This document shows, piece after piece, positions 62,383-64,000 of a stretch of DNA of 64,000 nucleotides. The notes under the pieces were generated by a model, which worked only from the letters and a program-made list of their open reading frames with translations, was not told where the DNA came from and searched no databases. Made by a program: the position numbers and the translations under genes. Position 1 is the first letter of the stretch. Each line of letters starts with the position of its first letter. The DNA is from Marinifilum sp. D714 (GTDB lineage: Bacteria > Bacteroidota > Bacteroidia > Bacteroidales > Marinifilaceae), in assembly GCF_030851345.1 (NCBI RefSeq), contig NZ_JALPNU010000016.1, positions 1-64,000 of the forward strand. Direction: 5' to 3'.

Positions 62383-62401
62383 TATACAATTACAAATTAA
62401 A

Positions 62402-63352
62402 CTACATCAAACTAGGCTGCAATACAGATTCAAAATATTTAACGGTACTCTGTAAACCTTTATCCAAATTAATTACAGGTTTCCAAGAATTTAAATTATT
62501 AAATGCCAAAGTTATATCTGGCTTGCGCTGCATTGGATCATCTTTAGGTAGTTCTTTGTATACCAGTTTTGATTGAGAATTTGTTTTTTCAATAATTTTT
62601 TCCGCCAATTCAATCATTGTAAACTCCCCAGGATTACCAATATTAACCGGACCAATAAAATCATCTTCCGAATTCATCATTCGAATCATTCCTTCTACCA
62701 AATCATCAACATACTGGAAGCTTCTTGTTTGTGTACCATCTCCATAAATGGTAATATCCTCTCCCTTCAATGCTTGAACTATAAAGTTTGAAACAACACG
62801 TCCATCATTGGGATTCATTCTAGGACCATAGGTATTGAATATTCGGATAATCTTAATCTTCACATCATTCTGATTGTGATAATCCATAAATAAAGTCTCT
62901 GCACAACGCTTACCCTCGTCATAACAAGATCTAATACCAATGGGATTTACATTACCCCAATAAGATTCTGGTTGTGGATGAACTTTTGGATCACCATAAA
63001 CCTCACTTGTAGACGCTTGAAGAATTTTAGCATTAACTCTTTTTGCCAAACCAAGCATATTGATAGCCCCCATTACAGAGGTCTTTATCGTTTTAATTGG
63101 ATTGTACTGATAGTGAGGTGGAGAGGCTGGACAGGCCAAATTATATATCTCATCAACTTCTGCAAAGTATGGCTCCGTTACATCATGTCGCACCAATTCA
63201 AAGTATGGATTATCCAATAAATGAACTATATTTTCCTTACTGCCAGTAAAATAATTATCCAGACAAATTACCTCATTTCTTTCCTTCAATAATCTTTCAC
63301 AAAGATGGGAGCCGATAAATCCAGCTCCCCCTGTTACCAATATTCTTTTCAT
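62402..63352 (-). CDS. uxs: UDP-glucuronate decarboxylase (UDP-xylose synthase)
   Basis: Extended SDR enzyme converting UDP-glucuronate to UDP-xylose. NAD motif [26 protein letters not shown], the family-specific [24 protein letters not shown], catalytic [18 protein letters not shown] (Tyr/Lys of the YxxxK) and [22 protein letters not shown] with [14 protein letters not shown]. 316 aa is standard. The gene upstream encodes the dehydrogenase that makes its substrate (3-nt gap). Product for the polysaccharide or as a sugar precursor. Confidence 0.93.
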   Translation of the reverse strand: MKRILVTGGAGFIGSHLCERLLKERNEVICLDNYFTGSKENIVHLLDNPYFELVRHDVTEPYFAEVDEIYNLACPASPPHYQYNPIKTIKTSVMGAINMLGLAKRVNAKILQASTSEVYGDPKVHPQPESYWGNVNPIGIRSCYDEGKRCAETLFMDYHNQNDVKIKIIRIFNTYGPRMNPNDGRVVSNFIVQALKGEDITIYGDGTQTRSFQYVDDLVEGMIRMMNSEDDFIGPVNIGNPGEFTMIELAEKIIEKTNSQSKLVYKELPKDDPMQRKPDITLAFNNLNSWKPVINLDKGLQSTVKYFESVLQPSLM

Positions 63353-63355
63353 TAA

Positions 63356-64000
63356 TTAGTTTCCTTTACCAATATTATACAATTCAAATCCAATGCTATC
63401 AAGCTCCTTCTTATCAACAATGTTTCTCCCATCAAAGACAAAAGCTGGCTTCAACATTTCATTGTATACCTTTTGCCAATCATAGGTTTTGAACTCATCC
63501 CACTCTGTTAACACTGCAATGGCATGTGCAGCTTTCATAGCAGAATATGGATCAGAATGTACAGTCACCAAAGAACGAACCTCCTCCATAGACATCACTT
63601 CACCTTGCTCTACATATTGTCCTACACGATGATTTTGTAAGTACTCCAAATCAGCAAATATTTGCTCCTCTGTTACTTTGGGATCGTACACATGAATTTC
63701 TGCTCTGTCCTGTAGTAATTCATCAGCCACATAGATGGCAGCTGTTTCACGGGTATCGTTGGTATCCTTTTTAAAAGCCCAGCCTAAAAAAGAAATCTTT
63801 TTACCTGATACGGTATTAAATAAAGTATCGATGATATTTTTCGCAAAACGATGTTTCTGGTAGTCATTCATATGAACAACTTGCTCCCAATAGTCTGCAA
63901 CCTCCGGCAGATTAAAATGACGGCATAAATAAACAAGATTTAAAATATCCTTTTGAAAGCAGGAACCACCAAAACCTACAGAAGATTTTAGAAATTTAGC
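63356..64000 (-). CDS. ugd: UDP-glucose 6-dehydrogenase, 5' end outside the window
   Basis: Partial gene: the frame is open from 63356 to the window end (about 214 codons). The 5' portion lies beyond position 64000. The visible part starts AKFLKSSVGFGGSCFQKDILNLVYLC, which contains the catalytic Cys, then LPEVADYWEQVVHMNDYQKHRFA, GKKISFLGWAFKKDTNDTRETAAIYVADELL, HVYDPKV and VLTEWDEFKTYDW. These segments match the animal/plant-type UGDH branch rather than the short bacterial Ugd. It oxidises UDP-glucose to UDP-glucuronate for the decarboxylase 3 nt downstream. Confidence 0.93.
   Translation of the reverse strand, partial: AKFLKSSVGFGGSCFQKDILNLVYLCRHFNLPEVADYWEQVVHMNDYQKHRFAKNIIDTLFNTVSGKKISFLGWAFKKDTNDTRETAAIYVADELLQDRAEIHVYDPKVTEEQIFADLEYLQNHRVGQYVEQGEVMSMEEVRSLVTVHSDPYSAMKAAHAIAVLTEWDEFKTYDWQKVYNEMLKPAFVFDGRNIVDKKELDSIGFELYNIGKGN

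Overview
The window is AT-rich chromosomal DNA from a Bacteroidota bacterium. Its gene families point to the Marinilabiliales/Marinifilaceae side of the phylum; that placement is inference, as no rRNA gene is present. The phylum-level signs are a carboxypeptidase-regulatory-domain TonB receptor, Wzi- and YaiO-type outer-membrane barrels, DUF3857 and DUF2461 proteins, four-helix-bundle proteins, weak Shine-Dalgarno signals, and promoters of the TTTG-N19-TAnnTTTG type. No tRNA, rRNA, CRISPR array, transposase or phage gene was recognised.

Region 1 (1-10.9 kb, minus strand): a GT4 glycosyltransferase, a Wzi-like capsule assembly barrel, a WaaP/InaA-type kinase overlapping a NUDIX hydrolase, a gamma-glutamyltransferase lipoprotein, a large TonB-dependent receptor and a secreted CBM9-like protein. 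Rho-independent terminators separate several of them. Region 2 (10.9-13.2 kb, plus): a nitroreductase and a histidine kinase with a periplasmic solute-binding sensor. Region 3 (13.4-20.8 kb, minus): a complete histidine operon hisGDCBHAF(IE). It is preceded by a leader peptide containing HHRHHH, a terminator hairpin, and a segment that could act as antiterminator, so it looks like a classical attenuator. Region 4 (21.2-26.9 kb, plus): P-II and Amt behind a 5' hairpin, a DUF3332 lipoprotein, and a 1001-aa hybrid kinase with an NMT1/THI5-like sensor.

Region 5 (26.9-33.3 kb, minus): a tight five-gene operon (unknown protein, YaiO barrel with TPRs, CotH-like protein, HEAT-repeat membrane protein, processive GT2). 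It reads as a synthase-dependent exopolysaccharide machine. Region 6 (33.5-39.7 kb, plus): DsrE, DUF2461, HD phosphohydrolase, and two DUF3857/transglutaminase-like proteins, one with and one without the catalytic Cys. Region 7 (39.7-46.8 kb) is a repeat island. It holds a four-helix-bundle gene flanked by octamer repeats, a degenerate response-regulator/pseudokinase, a 45-aa gene with its own promoter and terminator, several families of dispersed direct and palindromic repeats, a decayed 21-nt minisatellite, and a helical protein with a carboxypeptidase-regulatory domain.

Region 8 (46.8-64 kb, minus, running off the end) is a surface polysaccharide locus. It contains the GDP-fucose pathway (manC, gmd, fcl), UDP-xylose supply (UDP-glucose dehydrogenase, UDP-glucuronate decarboxylase), a second nucleotide-sugar dehydrogenase, an epimerase, several glycosyltransferases, three LbH acyltransferases, an EpsG/Wzy-like polymerase and a Wzx flippase. 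The most striking observation is that repeats of the TGTCATTGCGA palindromic family, and two other repeat families, sit in frame inside the coding sequences of fcl and manC, much as Rickettsia palindromic elements do. The surrounding 2 kb is packed with about eleven copies and a small GIY-YIG nuclease gene.
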